From contig JAPOOG010000031.1 of the NCBI GenBank assembly GCA_026713545.1, positions 1 to 58,917 on the forward strand: a stretch of DNA of 58,917 bases, in the 5' to 3' direction. Each line of letters opens with the position of its first letter. Positions within the stretch are counted from its first letter, which is position 1. This DNA comes from Bryobacterales bacterium (lineage in GTDB: Bacteria > Acidobacteriota > Terriglobia > Bryobacterales > UBA6623). The notes under the pieces are model-generated. The model was not told the origin of the DNA and did no database searches. It saw only the letters and a program-made list of their open reading frames with translations. Positions 43,932-52,868 of the stretch are shown here, piece after piece. A program made the position numbers and the translations under genes.

Positions 43932-46900
43932 CTATCGAATAAAAATAAACTCCTTCGCGTTGATCAGCACGTGTCCCAGATCCGCCCAGGCCCGATAATC
44001 GTCGGGGTCGGCGCTCCGATACAGCTCCAGTTGCTTCTCGACAAACCCTCGGGAATCTCTGATCTCGCCCTTTTCCGCAGGCCGTCCGAAGGCCCGCAGA
44101 AACATCGACTCGATCCTCTTGTCCCATTCCGGATTGGCGGAGATTTCCCGATCGGCCCACTTCTCCGTCTGCCGGGCTACGAATTCATTGTTCATCAACA
44201 TCAGCGCTTGCGAAGGGACGGTCGAGACCGTGCGCCGGCCGCGTGTCATCACCGGCACGGGGTAGTCGAACGCCAGGAAGAAGGGGTTGATGAAATTCCG
44301 CTGCACTTTGACATAGATGCTCCGGCGGCCTCTTCCATCCAGTGGACCGCTCTGCGGCTTTCCGCGACCGTCCTGGTAAGGGCTGATGAAGGGCGTAATG
44401 CTCTGCCCGTAGAGCGTCCGGTTCAACGTGCCCGTCACCGCGAGGACCGCATCCCGGATCGACTCCGCCTCCAGTCTGCGGACGGGCATGTATTGCAGCA
44501 ACAGATTCTCGCTGTCTACTTCCACCGCTCGCGGATCGACCTCGCTCGACATCCGGTAGGTGCTGCTCAACACGATCAATCGCTGTACTGCCTTGATCGA
44601 CCATCCACTCTCGATGAACTGCCATGCCAGCGCATCGAGCAGTTCCGCGTGCGACGGTCGGCGGCCGGTATTGCCGAAGTTGTCCACCGTCGCCACGATC
44701 CCTCGTCCGAAGTAATGCTTCCAGATTCGGTTGACCGCCACCCTTGCCAGCAGGTGCCGTGCTGTGCCGGTCGTGGCTTCGGCGAGCTCGAGCCGGCCGC
44801 TGCCCTTGGCGAACGCCCCCGGGTCGTTATCCGAGAACACCTGCAAGAAACGCCGCGGCACTTCATCCCCCAGCTCGGTATGGCTGCCGCGGATGTGAAT
44901 GGCCGCATTGTGAGGCCGGTCTTCGCCATTGATCAGCCCGAAAACCGAATCCGGAATGCTTTCCCCCAAAGCAGCACGTTTTGTCTGAAGGTTCTTGAAC
45001 GCCGACCGTTGGCTCTCTCCGACGAGCAACTCCGGCTCTTCGAGCATTCCGGAGGGGCTGACCGCGCTGAGAAGCCACTTGCCGCCGGCATCGACAGGTG
45101 GGTTCGCAAGGACGTCTCCCAGTAACTTCTGATACGCGGTTGCCAGGCTTTCCAGAGAATCGATCTCCGTGTCGCCAAGCATCTTCAGGATTCGAGGATT
45201 CGGTGCCGAGGCCAGCGGCGGAGGCTTCTTGGAGTCGGAGAATACGATCTTGTCGACAACGATATGGGCATCCCGAGCACGATCGACAATCTCGATATGC
45301 GACACCTGTCCCGGCGTTCGCGTAACGTCGATCGTCTTCCAGTGGAAGGCGCCCGTATCGTTGGCCGTGACGGGCCGGAACCGCCCGCTCGCCACGAGAG
45401 CAAAGTACAGCCGCCCATGCTTGGCGCGGCTCGTGCTCCGCTTGCTGCCCGCGATCCGCACGTGCAGGTATGGCTGCGTCATCGCGAAACTCTTCGAAGT
45501 CAGCGTGCCGACCCATTCATTCGAACCGCTCGCAAACGAGTTTGCGATCCCGTTCCCTTGATACCCGCCGAGAGCCAGGTTCGGGGCATGGTAGCGTGAT
45601 GGCCCGTCGTTGAACGCCGAACCCGATGCCCGCCATTTCCCGAAATCCTCATCCTCGAAGTCCGCAAACACGACGTCTCCACGCTCTGTGTGGATGGCGT
45701 GCTCTCGGTCCGCCTTTTCAACCCATGTCTCCAAATCGGAGCGAATCTCTGCGACTCTCTCCTCGAACGTTTTCCCTTGCTGACTGCGTGGTAACGGAGT
45801 TGCAAGCTTCGCCAGCGGATAGAAAACGTTGTCCGGTTCCTCGTCAGCGCGTCGCAAGACTTCAACCCATCGCTCCACTACCTTCGGGTCCAGCCCGAAT
45901 GCATCCGGTTTCGAAGCATCGTCGGCTACTCGCCGGGAGGAGTTTTCCAGTCCGAAAATCGTCGCTGCGGCCAACAAGTACGCCTTGATCTCATGCAATC
46001 GCTCCAAACGCGCCGTTCGCATCATCGCGGCAGTCTGTCCATTGACTTCGACCATCTCTTCGGCGATCTCTCTCATCCGGCGGACGGCCGCCGGTGAGTC
46101 GAGGCTCCGCTGAACGGCCTGCGTGCTTTCCATCACGCCTGCTAGGGCGTAATAGTCGTGCATCGTGATGGGGTCGAACTTGTGGTCATGACAACGAGCG
46201 CACCCGAGCGTCAGCCCGAGAAAGGTTTTCCCGTAGACATCGATCTGGTTGTCAATGCGGTTCGCTCGCACTTGTCCCACGTCGTCGGCAGCATTGCGCT
46301 CTTCTCCGAGCCAGTAGAACCCGGTGCCGAGCGGCGAATCCCAATGCTCCCCGTCGGGAACCAGCCGCTGGCGAGCCAGCAGATCCCCTGCGATGTGTTC
46401 CCGGACATACTCGTCGTAAGGAAGGTCCTGATTGAAAGCACGGATCACATAGTCGCGGTAGCGCCACGCATCCGGCTTGTCGGGATCGAACTCGTGTCCC
46501 ATCGTCTCGCCGAAACGCACTAGGTCCAGCCAGTGGCGAGCCCATTTCTCACCGTAGTGCGGGGAGGCGAGCAGCCGTTCCACGACGGTCCGATACGCAG
46601 CCGATGAATTGTCGGCAGTGAAGTTCCTGATCTCGCGCGGCGTTGGCGGCAGGCCTGTCAAGTCGAACGCCACTCGCCGCAACCAAACCCGCTTGTCGGC
46701 CCGGGAAGCCGCCGATAGTGACTGCGCCTCGAGTTTGGCCAGTACGAAGTGATCGATGAGCGTCCGGGGCCAACTCTCATTCCGCACGCCCGGGGCGGCA
46801 GGCTTCTTCAAGGGCTGAAACGCCCAGAACTTCTTGGCCTCCTCCCAATCGATGCCGGACGCCTCTCGGCGTGTGCCGGCGGTTCGGGGGTCCGGCGCGC

Positions 46901-47246
46901 CTGCTTCGATCCAACGCCGCAAGTCTTCGATTTGCGAATCGCTCAGTCTCCCGGTTGGCGGCATTTTCAGTTCATCGTCTTCATGCCGAACAGCCCGCAG
47001 CATCAAGCTCGCCTCCGGCGAGCCGGGGACCACCGCTGTGCCGCGCGAGCCTCCCTGGATCACGCTCTCCTTCGTGTCCAGCTTCAATCCGCCGGAAGCG
47101 ATCGTTTTCTCGCTATGACAGGCGTAGCAGTTTTCAACCAGTAACGGCCGGATCTTCTTCTCGAAGAACTCCACTCCGTCCCCGCTTTGGGCGTAAAGCA
47201 AAGGACCGGTAAGTGCGAGGAAGGTGCTCGCCACCCACGATCTCAT
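43932..47246 (-). CDS. Exported cytochrome c / DUF1549 / DUF1553 protein with beta-sandwich insert
   Basis: Exported protein of 1104 residues, homologous to 25125-28454. The ATG at 47246 gives the signal peptide MRSWVASTFLALTGPLLYAQ. The haem domain has CYACH at residues 40-44 and MPPTGRLSD. DUF1549 has DHFVLAKLEAQSLSAA and GEKWARHWLDLVRFGETMG. Residues about 530-690 are an insert unlike that of the homologue (VVFADFEDEDFGKW, NGIANSFASGSNEW, YLHVRIAGSKR). It resembles the beta-sandwich found fused to GH32-like enzymes. DUF1553 includes LARVAVNRIWKHYFGRGIV and MPVRRLEAESIRDAV. It is the first gene of a two-gene operon with DUF1501 and has a good promoter. Biochemical role unknown. Confidence 0.92.
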   Translation of the reverse strand: MRSWVASTFLALTGPLLYAQSGDGVEFFEKKIRPLLVENCYACHSEKTIASGGLKLDTKESVIQGGSRGTAVVPGSPEASLMLRAVRHEDDELKMPPTGRLSDSQIEDLRRWIEAGAPDPRTAGTRREASGIDWEEAKKFWAFQPLKKPAAPGVRNESWPRTLIDHFVLAKLEAQSLSAASRADKRVWLRRVAFDLTGLPPTPREIRNFTADNSSAAYRTVVERLLASPHYGEKWARHWLDLVRFGETMGHEFDPDKPDAWRYRDYVIRAFNQDLPYDEYVREHIAGDLLARQRLVPDGEHWDSPLGTGFYWLGEERNAADDVGQVRANRIDNQIDVYGKTFLGLTLGCARCHDHKFDPITMHDYYALAGVMESTQAVQRSLDSPAAVRRMREIAEEMVEVNGQTAAMMRTARLERLHEIKAYLLAAATIFGLENSSRRVADDASKPDAFGLDPKVVERWVEVLRRADEEPDNVFYPLAKLATPLPRSQQGKTFEERVAEIRSDLETWVEKADREHAIHTERGDVVFADFEDEDFGKWRASGSAFNDGPSRYHAPNLALGGYQGNGIANSFASGSNEWVGTLTSKSFAMTQPYLHVRIAGSKRSTSRAKHGRLYFALVASGRFRPVTANDTGAFHWKTIDVTRTPGQVSHIEIVDRARDAHIVVDKIVFSDSKKPPPLASAPNPRILKMLGDTEIDSLESLATAYQKLLGDVLANPPVDAGGKWLLSAVSPSGMLEEPELLVGESQRSAFKNLQTKRAALGESIPDSVFGLINGEDRPHNAAIHIRGSHTELGDEVPRRFLQVFSDNDPGAFAKGSGRLELAEATTGTARHLLARVAVNRIWKHYFGRGIVATVDNFGNTGRRPSHAELLDALAWQFIESGWSIKAVQRLIVLSSTYRMSSEVDPRAVEVDSENLLLQYMPVRRLEAESIRDAVLAVTGTLNRTLYGQSITPFISPYQDGRGKPQSGPLDGRGRRSIYVKVQRNFINPFFLAFDYPVPVMTRGRRTVSTVPSQALMLMNNEFVARQTEKWADREISANPEWDKRIESMFLRAFGRPAEKGEIRDSRGFVEKQLELYRSADPDDYRAWADLGHVLINAKEFIFIR

Positions 47247-47312
47247 CTGCCAACTTGGAGCACGAATACACACGACGGAGATACGGAAACAACGCGAGTT
47301 GAACTTGCTAGG

Positions 47313-47341
47313 ATTATCCACCACTCATTTCTGGGATTCAA
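47313..47341 (-). promoter_or_regulatory. Sigma70-type promoter of the DUF1549/DUF1553-DUF1501 operon
   Basis: On the minus strand TTGAAT (47336-47341) and GATAAT (47313-47318) have the ideal 17-base spacer and match the consensus at 4 and 5 positions. The predicted start near 47306 leaves a leader of about 60 bases before the ATG at 47246. Confidence 0.6.
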
Positions 47342-47516
47342 GCGATAGGCTGGCTTGGTGTCGGCATGACACGCCGCATCTCGACACTCAGCCGCCCCCC
47401 CCAGCCTGAGTTGAGGCTCTGGGCGGCTTGGGCAACCGCTCTGTCCAGCATGGCCTGCCGGCGGTTCACTCTCGTGATCCATTGCGAGAGCGCAGATGTT
47501 TCGGAGAAGGAAACCA

Positions 47517-47542
47517 GGCGGCCTCCTCCTGCGAAGGCCGCC
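47517..47542 (-). terminator. Terminator hairpin after the porin gene
   Basis: GGCGGCCT (47517-47524) and AGGCCGCC (47535-47542) form a perfect 8-bp stem with a 10-base loop, 25 bases after the porin stop. The minus strand then reads TGGTTTCCTT, a modest T tract. Confidence 0.55.
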
Positions 47543-47567
47543 CGGTTTCAATATTCCCGCAAGAAAC

Positions 47568-48935
47568 TTATTCGGTCGGACCGAAGAGCCACATCATCCC
47601 AAGGGTAAACGTATCCTGGTCATTGACGAAGGCTCCGTATCTGCCGCGGGAGAAGAAGTCGGTCGTCGCCCAGTCGCGCCGGAACTCGAGCCGGGTGATG
47701 AAGCGCGGTTGGGGGGCGTACTCGAACGTCAGTGTGTACTCCCTGAGTATTTGTTCGACACCGGTGGAACGCGCTTCGGTGTCGTCGAAATATTCATACC
47801 GTTGGGCGATCCGGAACTTGTCGTGCGGGTTGAACCGCGCATAGCCGGCGACACCCCATGAGCGCTGCGTCGTGGCGTTAGGGTTTTCATTCCAGATGCC
47901 GTCGAAATTCACCATGACTTCGAACATCTCATGCAAGCCGGCGTAGAAGTTCCAGCTCAGGTCCTTCAGCCAGCCCACGTTGGTGAGGTGGTTTTCGGGG
48001 CCGTGAATCCAGGTGAGCGTGGTATTGAAGCGGTCGTTGGGCGCCCAGGAACCCTGCACTCCGTAGGACTTGCCGCTGTTCTGGTCCCAGGCATTGTCGA
48101 AACCGTTGACCAGCATGACGGTTCCCGTGAACGTATCGCTCAGCGGTGCGCTGTACTTCGCGCCGAGGTGCGAGAAGGGCTCGTTCCAAGCCCACAGAAT
48201 GGCTCGTGTGTAGTTCCAGTTGAGATGCGACTCCGCCACTTCCAGGCCCGCTATGGTTCCGAACAGACCTACGTCGAGCTGCGCGCCATTGTCCCACTGG
48301 TAATATCCATAGGCTTGCTGAAGATAAATGACGTCTTCCAACGGGCCTGGCTCCAGGCCGTCACGGAAGAGGCGAGAGCCCGAACCGAACCAGATGTCCG
48401 ATCGAAAACCGATCGGGCCGGAGCCCTTGGCCTCGATCTCCAGCTTCGCCTGATTGAGACCGAATCCGCGCGAGTTCGGGTTCGTGTAGTAAAGGGTATT
48501 AGTGCCGTCCGCGGGGTTGTTGAAGTTATTCGTGTAATAGGTGTCGAGGATACCCGTAATGGTGAGCGGCTGCCCCCCTGTCGAAGCAATGCCTTCGGGC
48601 GCCTCGAACGCGGCAGCTTGCGGCGCCGGCTCAGCCGTTGGCGGCGGCTCGGGTGTGGCCGCCGGCAGATTGGCGTTGATCAGTCGCGCTTCGCCCGGCG
48701 CCAGGGCGTGCGCCGTCTCGGTGCTTCCCGCGCTTTCCGCCTTCGAAGCCATCTGAGCCAACAAACCTTCCAGACGGGCCAACCGTTCATTCAAGTCCTT
48801 TACTTCTTGCCGTAGAAACTCGATTTCTTTCTCTTCGCTGGGCTGATCGGTCTTCCCCTCATCCGCCCAAAGTGGAGTCGTCAGAGTGAACACGGCCAAG
48901 CTCACCGCTGCGACAAAACGCTTTCCGCTTCGCAT
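47568..48935 (-). CDS. Outer-membrane beta-barrel porin, OmpL/Bbp2-like
   Basis: Outer-membrane protein of 455 residues. Signal peptide MRSGKRFVAAVSLAVFTLTTPLWA, then a heptad-rich helix (EKEIEFLRQEVKDLNERLARLEGLLAQ split over residues 35-65) likely to form a coiled-coil trimer in the periplasm. A Pro/Ala-rich linker leads to a barrel from about residue 125 (LTITGILDTYYTNNFNNP). Alternating aromatic strands follow, and the protein ends in a strand with terminal FGPTE. The pattern fits the beta-barrel porin-2 family, which takes up small solutes. GGAAGGGG before the ATG supports the start. No partner gene identifies the substrate. Confidence 0.85.
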   Translation of the reverse strand: MRSGKRFVAAVSLAVFTLTTPLWADEGKTDQPSEEKEIEFLRQEVKDLNERLARLEGLLAQMASKAESAGSTETAHALAPGEARLINANLPAATPEPPPTAEPAPQAAAFEAPEGIASTGGQPLTITGILDTYYTNNFNNPADGTNTLYYTNPNSRGFGLNQAKLEIEAKGSGPIGFRSDIWFGSGSRLFRDGLEPGPLEDVIYLQQAYGYYQWDNGAQLDVGLFGTIAGLEVAESHLNWNYTRAILWAWNEPFSHLGAKYSAPLSDTFTGTVMLVNGFDNAWDQNSGKSYGVQGSWAPNDRFNTTLTWIHGPENHLTNVGWLKDLSWNFYAGLHEMFEVMVNFDGIWNENPNATTQRSWGVAGYARFNPHDKFRIAQRYEYFDDTEARSTGVEQILREYTLTFEYAPQPRFITRLEFRRDWATTDFFSRGRYGAFVNDQDTFTLGMMWLFGPTE

Positions 48936-49569
48936 TCGATTCCCCTTCCTGATTCATTAACTGAACAACCTCCGTTGCATTTTGAAGAAAGCGCGAGCCG
49001 GGTGTCGTCCCGGGTCGTCGCTTGACAGTATGCCGTTTGAAGGTTGAACAAATCGGTAGAAGTGCATCAGATCGCAGACGACCATCACATTGACGTAGGC
49101 AATCCTTACGCTTGCTAATCTGCGACCCGGTATGCTTGGCAGCTAGTATACCGAACATCCCGATCGACCGGAAGACCTTTGCATGGCCGCCAGTGCATAA
49201 AGAATCGACTATGAAGCAAGAAACTATTTCATGAATAACAATTATCGACATTGATCTTCTTCGACAAGCATCAACTCGGATGGCTTCGGCGAGGTTGCTG
49301 ACAAGTTTTTTTATTGAAAGGTCTCCAGGAACAGTTGTTCTTCGATCTCGAACATTGCGCGGACCTTGCCCAAAGGATCCCTTATGCATTCAATAATATA
49401 TATTTTGGCTGACTTTCGCCGTGACCGAAGATGCTCGGATACTTGCCTGAGCCCTCGGTGTTTTAGGCATCTGGTTGAAAACAAAGCCCCTGCAGGTCTC
49501 CCCGGAATCTTGTCCGGCTCCGAACCCCCTGTATCAAAATAATTTATGGGGACAATAGAAATAATCTAC

Positions 49570-49598
49570 GCTTTCACGCACCTGCGCTTGGCTATAAT
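49570..49598 (+). promoter_or_regulatory. Candidate amt promoter with perfect -10
   Basis: TATAAT at 49593-49598 is a perfect -10. The -35 is weak (CTTTCA at 49571-49576, 16-base spacer), suggesting activator dependence. Transcription would begin near 49605 and leave a leader of about 370 bases. Confidence 0.4.
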
Positions 49599-49604
49599 CG
49601 TTTC

Positions 49605-49974
49605 GTACCAGCTAGCCGTAACGTCCGGCCAGTAGCGTTTCCGAAACGGATTCGGATTGGTGAATCCTTCAGGTGCATGGTCCGCTTTCTCACCGTGTGC
49701 AAAGCGGCTTGTTAACGGACGTTAACGGGCTGGAGTTTTTCGTCCGCACCGGGTAACTCCTGCTGCTACTGCAAGAACATGCAACCCGGCAGCGAGGAGT
49801 GGATCGATCATAAATGCAATACCAGGTTTGAGACGAAAGCCCCGGTGGACCGCAAAACGGGCGGAGTTTGCCGCCAGCGGTTACCGTCCACGGCCGCGGC
49901 ACGGCAAGCGGTGAGAGTGGCGAAGCTGGAAAGTGGCATTGGATGCTGTGGAGTCCAGGTAAGGAGTCGAATAC
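49605..49974 (+). promoter_or_regulatory. Structured 5' leader of the amt-PII operon
   Basis: Several perfect hairpins follow one another. They are CGTTTC-C-GAAACG (49636-49648), GGATTC/GAATCC (49648-49667), CCGCTTT/AAAGCGG with a 12-base loop (49682-49707), and GTGGAC/GTCCAC (49845-49891) enclosing GGCGG/CCGCC (49860-49875). A direct repeat GTTAACGGAC-GTTAACGGGC lies at 49711-49730. AAGGAG sits 8 bases before the ATG. I do not recognise a known riboswitch class; it could be a regulatory RNA or simply a long leader with protein-binding sites. Confidence 0.35.
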
Positions 49975-51300
49975 ATGAAACCAAGTGCTCTGTCGCGCTT
50001 GCTGACAGTACTGTTGTTCCTGACGGCGCTACCCGCGCTGGCGCAAACTGAGGAGGCCCAGGTTGATTCCGGTGACAATGCCTGGATTCTGGTCTGCTCA
50101 GCTCTTGTTTTGTTGATGACCGGTCCCGGTCTCGCCCTCTTCTACGGCGGGTTGGTCCGCAAGAAGAACTTGCTGGCGACCATGATGCAGTCGTTCATGA
50201 TGATGGCGGTGATCACCGTTCTGTGGGGAGTAGTGGGCTATTCACTGGCCTTCTCTCCCGGGAATTCGTTCATCGGTGGCCTCGACCATCTCTTTCTGAA
50301 TGGGGTTGGTACGGAAGCGAATGGATCGATCAGTCACCTGACGTTCATGACGTTTCAGCTCATGTTCGCGATCATAACGCCCGCGCTGATCAGCGGTGCG
50401 TTTGCCGAGCGCATGAAGTTCACGAGCATGTTGCTGTTCATGGTCCTGTGGGCGCTCGTCGTGTATCTCCCGATGGCTCATATGGTCTGGGGGCCGGGAG
50501 GTCTGATGAACGCGTTTGATGGAGGCTTGATCGGCTGTCTTGACTTCGCCGGCGGGACGGTCGTTCATATCTCTTCGGGAGTTTCCGCCTTGGTTTGTGC
50601 CCTGGTGCTCGGCAAACGCATGGGCTATCCCAGTGAGGCCATGCGTCCCAACAATCTTCCGCTGAGCTTCATCGGCGCATGCCTGCTGTGGGTCGGTTGG
50701 TTTGGGTTCAACGCAGGAAGCGCGTTGGCCGCCGACGGGATCGCCGCTTCGGCATTTGTGGCGACTCATTTTGCGGCAGCGGCGGCTGTTCTCGGATGGC
50801 TGGTGGCGGAATGGATGCGCGACGGCAAGCCCAGCATGTTGGGTGGCATCACCGGCGCGGTGGCCGGACTGGTGTGCATTACGCCCGGCGCCGGATTCGT
50901 CTCGCCGATGGCGGCCTTGATCATCGGCTTCCTGGGTGGACTGGGTTGCTATTTCGCGGTTGCCGTCGTGAAAGCCAAGCTGAATTATGATGATTCTCTG
51001 GATGCCTTCGGTGTCCACGGCGTCGGAGGAACTCTGGGTGCGATACTCACCGGCGTGTTCGCCACGAAAGCGATCAATGATGGTTTCGATGGAGCTCCCA
51101 TGGGATTGTTGGAGGGAAATATGAGTCAATTCGTCAACAACATCCTGGGGGCGTTGCTAACGTGGGTGTTGGCCGCGGTTGCGACCTATATCATCCTCAA
51201 GATTATCGACGCGACGATTGGTCTTCGTGTCGATGAAGCTGACGAGCTCGAGGGACTCGACTTGACTCAGCACGGGGAAGAGGCGTACCTGGAAGGGTAA
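49975..51300 (+). CDS. amt: Ammonium transporter Amt
   Basis: Inner-membrane ammonium channel of 441 residues. A cleavable signal peptide (MKPSALSRLLTVLLFLTALPALAQ) precedes eleven helices, as in many proteobacterial AmtB. Family blocks are DNAWILVCSALVLLMTGPGLALFYGGLVRKKN (split), FAFAERM-like GAFAERMKF, and HMVWGPGG. The pore twin histidines are His198 (GGTVVHISSG) and His348 (FGVHGVGGTLG). The C-terminal cytoplasmic tail (GLRVDEADELEGLDLTQHGEEAY) is the part that contacts PII proteins. The PII gene starts 16 bp later, so the two are cotranscribed and GlnK-type gating under nitrogen sufficiency is expected. Confidence 0.96.
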   Translation: MKPSALSRLLTVLLFLTALPALAQTEEAQVDSGDNAWILVCSALVLLMTGPGLALFYGGLVRKKNLLATMMQSFMMMAVITVLWGVVGYSLAFSPGNSFIGGLDHLFLNGVGTEANGSISHLTFMTFQLMFAIITPALISGAFAERMKFTSMLLFMVLWALVVYLPMAHMVWGPGGLMNAFDGGLIGCLDFAGGTVVHISSGVSALVCALVLGKRMGYPSEAMRPNNLPLSFIGACLLWVGWFGFNAGSALAADGIAASAFVATHFAAAAAVLGWLVAEWMRDGKPSMLGGITGAVAGLVCITPGAGFVSPMAALIIGFLGGLGCYFAVAVVKAKLNYDDSLDAFGVHGVGGTLGAILTGVFATKAINDGFDGAPMGLLEGNMSQFVNNILGALLTWVLAAVATYIILKIIDATIGLRVDEADELEGLDLTQHGEEAYLEG

Positions 51301-51316
51301 ATTCGAGGAGAACTAG

Positions 51317-51655
51317 ATGAAAAGACTGGAAGCGATCATTCAGCCGTACAAGACGGATGATGTCCGCGAGGCGCTCAAGAAAATCGGCGTCGACGGCATG
51401 ACAATTTACGATGTGCGCGGGCACGGGCGCCAGAAGGGTCATAAAGAGATCTACCGCGGCCAGGAGTATGAGGTGGATCTCCTGCCTAAGACAAAAATCG
51501 AACTGATCATTGCCGATGACCGGGTCGAGGAAACGGTGAATGCCATCGTCGAATCGGCCTGCACGGGCAAGATCGGTGATGGCAAGGTGTTCATCTACCC
51601 GATCGAAGATGCGATTCGCATTCGCAACAAAGACCGCGGCGAAGCAGCGTTGTGA
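51317..51655 (+). CDS. glnK: PII nitrogen regulatory protein (GlnK/GlnB)
   Basis: Trimeric signal protein of 112 residues that senses ATP/ADP and 2-oxoglutarate and blocks the neighbouring Amt channel. N-terminal MKRLEAIIQPYK is typical. The T-loop (GRQKGHKEIYRGQEYEVDLLPK) keeps Tyr51, the uridylylation site. The B-loop TGKIGDGKVFI and C-terminal IRNKDRGEAA are intact. GGAGAA lies upstream of the ATG. The position directly after amt favours the name glnK, although sequence alone does not separate GlnK from GlnB. No uridylyltransferase gene is in the window. Confidence 0.96.
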   Translation: MKRLEAIIQPYKTDDVREALKKIGVDGMTIYDVRGHGRQKGHKEIYRGQEYEVDLLPKTKIELIIADDRVEETVNAIVESACTGKIGDGKVFIYPIEDAIRIRNKDRGEAAL

Positions 51656-51687
51656 CGGCCGGCTCTTCTACTCCACACCAGACTGGC

Positions 51688-51715
51688 GGCCGTCCGGGTA
51701 TCTGCCCGGGCGGCC
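51688..51715. terminator. GC-rich hairpin after the PII gene
   Basis: GGCCG-T-CCGGG (51688-51698) pairs with CCCGG-G-CGGCC (51705-51715) to give an 11-bp stem including one G-T pair and a 6-base loop. There is no T tract, so it may act as a stabiliser or a Rho-aided stop 33 bases after the PII stop codon. Confidence 0.5.
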
Positions 51716-51863
51716 GAACCAATGAGGATTGATCGGCTATCGAGAGCAGCATCGGATTGGCCGCAAACCCAGAAGACGGAGTGCGCGCTCCTGGGTGCGG
51801 CATCGCCCCCCCTCCCCGGCCTCGTTCCTGCCGTGATCCCGGTGTTACACTCCTGCTCAGTCT

Positions 51864-52802
51864 ATGTCTGAACGTTTGGTCTATCTCAACGGAAAATTCG
51901 TTTCGGAGAGAGAGGCACGTATCTCGATCTTCGATTGCGCGCTGATGTACGGCGACATGGTGTTCGAAATGACGCGGTCGTTCGGGCAGAAACCATATCG
52001 CCTGCGGGAACACCTGGAGCGCCTTTACGCCTCGCTGCGCTACGTCGAAATCGATTGCGGGTTGTCGATCGACGAGATGGAAGCGGCGACGATCGAGACC
52101 ATCGAGCGCAATCTGCCGGCGCTCGATGGCTTCGACTATCAAATCATGCATGACGTGACGCGGGGCGGGATGATGCTCTATGAAAGCATCGTCAAGGAGG
52201 GGACGGCCCCGGTCGTCACGATCAATGTTTTTCCGCTGGTTCGCCATATCGGCTGGATGGCCGAGAAATACGAGACGGGTGTTCACTTCGTGGTCACACC
52301 GCAGAAGTCCGTGCCGGCGCGCTACATCGACCCGAAGGCGAAAAATCGCAGCCGGGTTTACTACAAGATCGCCGAGCTGCAAGCCGCGCGCATGGAGCAG
52401 GGTGCGATGGCGCTCTTGACGGACGAGAGAGGATTCATCACGGAGGGTACGGGCAACAACTTCTTCATCGTCAAGGATGGGGAGATCTACACGCCTAAAG
52501 AGCACGATATCCTGCGGGGCGTCTCCAGAGGTGCTTGTATCGAATTGGCCAGGAAGTCAGCCATGCGAGTCCATGTTGCGGATATCGAACCTTATGACGT
52601 GCGTGAGGCGGATGAAGCGTGGTTCACGAGCACGACGATTTGCATGGTTCCTTGTACTCGATTTAATTTCCAGGCCATTGGGGAAGGCCGTCCCGGACCG
52701 ATTTACCGCCAGCTTCTGAAGGCTTGGTCCGAGGAGGTAGGCCTGGATATCGCTGCCCAGGCTGGAGAGTATGGGGACCGTGCCGCGGCTTGGAGGCCGT
52801 AG
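51864..52802 (+). CDS. Class IV aminotransferase (BCAT / D-amino acid aminotransferase fold)
   Basis: PLP enzyme of 312 residues, cytoplasmic, of the branched-chain aminotransferase fold. It begins MSERLVYLNGKFVSEREARIS, and the first domain has FDCALMYGDMVFEMTRSF. The PLP lysine is Lys168 in RVYYKIAELQA. The glutamate of GFITEGTGNNFFIV, near residue 203, contacts the ring nitrogen. ILRGVSRG and FTSTTICMVPC complete the phosphate and substrate sites. Substrate type (branched-chain, D-amino acid or aminodeoxychorismate) cannot be decided from sequence. No strong ribosome site precedes the ATG; TACACT at 51846-51851 suggests a very short leader. Confidence 0.9.
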   Translation: MSERLVYLNGKFVSEREARISIFDCALMYGDMVFEMTRSFGQKPYRLREHLERLYASLRYVEIDCGLSIDEMEAATIETIERNLPALDGFDYQIMHDVTRGGMMLYESIVKEGTAPVVTINVFPLVRHIGWMAEKYETGVHFVVTPQKSVPARYIDPKAKNRSRVYYKIAELQAARMEQGAMALLTDERGFITEGTGNNFFIVKDGEIYTPKEHDILRGVSRGACIELARKSAMRVHVADIEPYDVREADEAWFTSTTICMVPCTRFNFQAIGEGRPGPIYRQLLKAWSEEVGLDIAAQAGEYGDRAAAWRP

Positions 52803-52868
52803 GCCGCCGGCATGGATTCTCCGCAAGAGCGCGGCATGGAAGCTCGCCACATACCGCCGTTTGAGACA

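Larger units (their letters stand above)
47247..47567. other. Intergenic with promoter and terminator
   Basis: This stretch holds the promoter of the DUF1549/DUF1553 operon (47313-47341) and a terminator hairpin for the porin gene (47517-47542). A run of eight C residues lies at 47393-47400. The remaining short frames have no protein features. Confidence 0.5.
48936..49974. other. Long intergenic region between porin and amt
   Basis: About 1 kb without a supportable gene. The left part is relatively A+T rich and must hold the porin promoter. A T7 run at 49306-49312 has no convincing stem beside it. From about 49593 it becomes the structured leader of the ammonium transporter, described separately. 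A 176-residue minus frame spanning 48859-49389 overlaps the porin start and has no family features. Confidence 0.45.

Noticed and set aside
47366..47608. Plus-strand frames of 80-138 residues opposite the porin end
   Set aside because: They cross the terminator and lie antisense to the porin gene, with no supporting features.
49265..49315. T7 run at 49306-49312 considered as an intrinsic terminator
   Set aside because: The nearest stem (CAAC-TCG with CGA-G-GTTG) has a bulge and is separated from the T run by 8 bases; no gene ends there on that strand.
48859..49389. 176-residue minus-strand frame upstream of the porin
   Set aside because: Overlaps the porin start in another frame, has no domain or signal pattern and an irregular composition; treated as non-coding.
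49930..49950. TGGCATTGGATGC considered as a sigma54 -24/-12 promoter for amt
   Set aside because: The GG-to-GC spacing is 8 bases instead of 10, so it does not fit the element.
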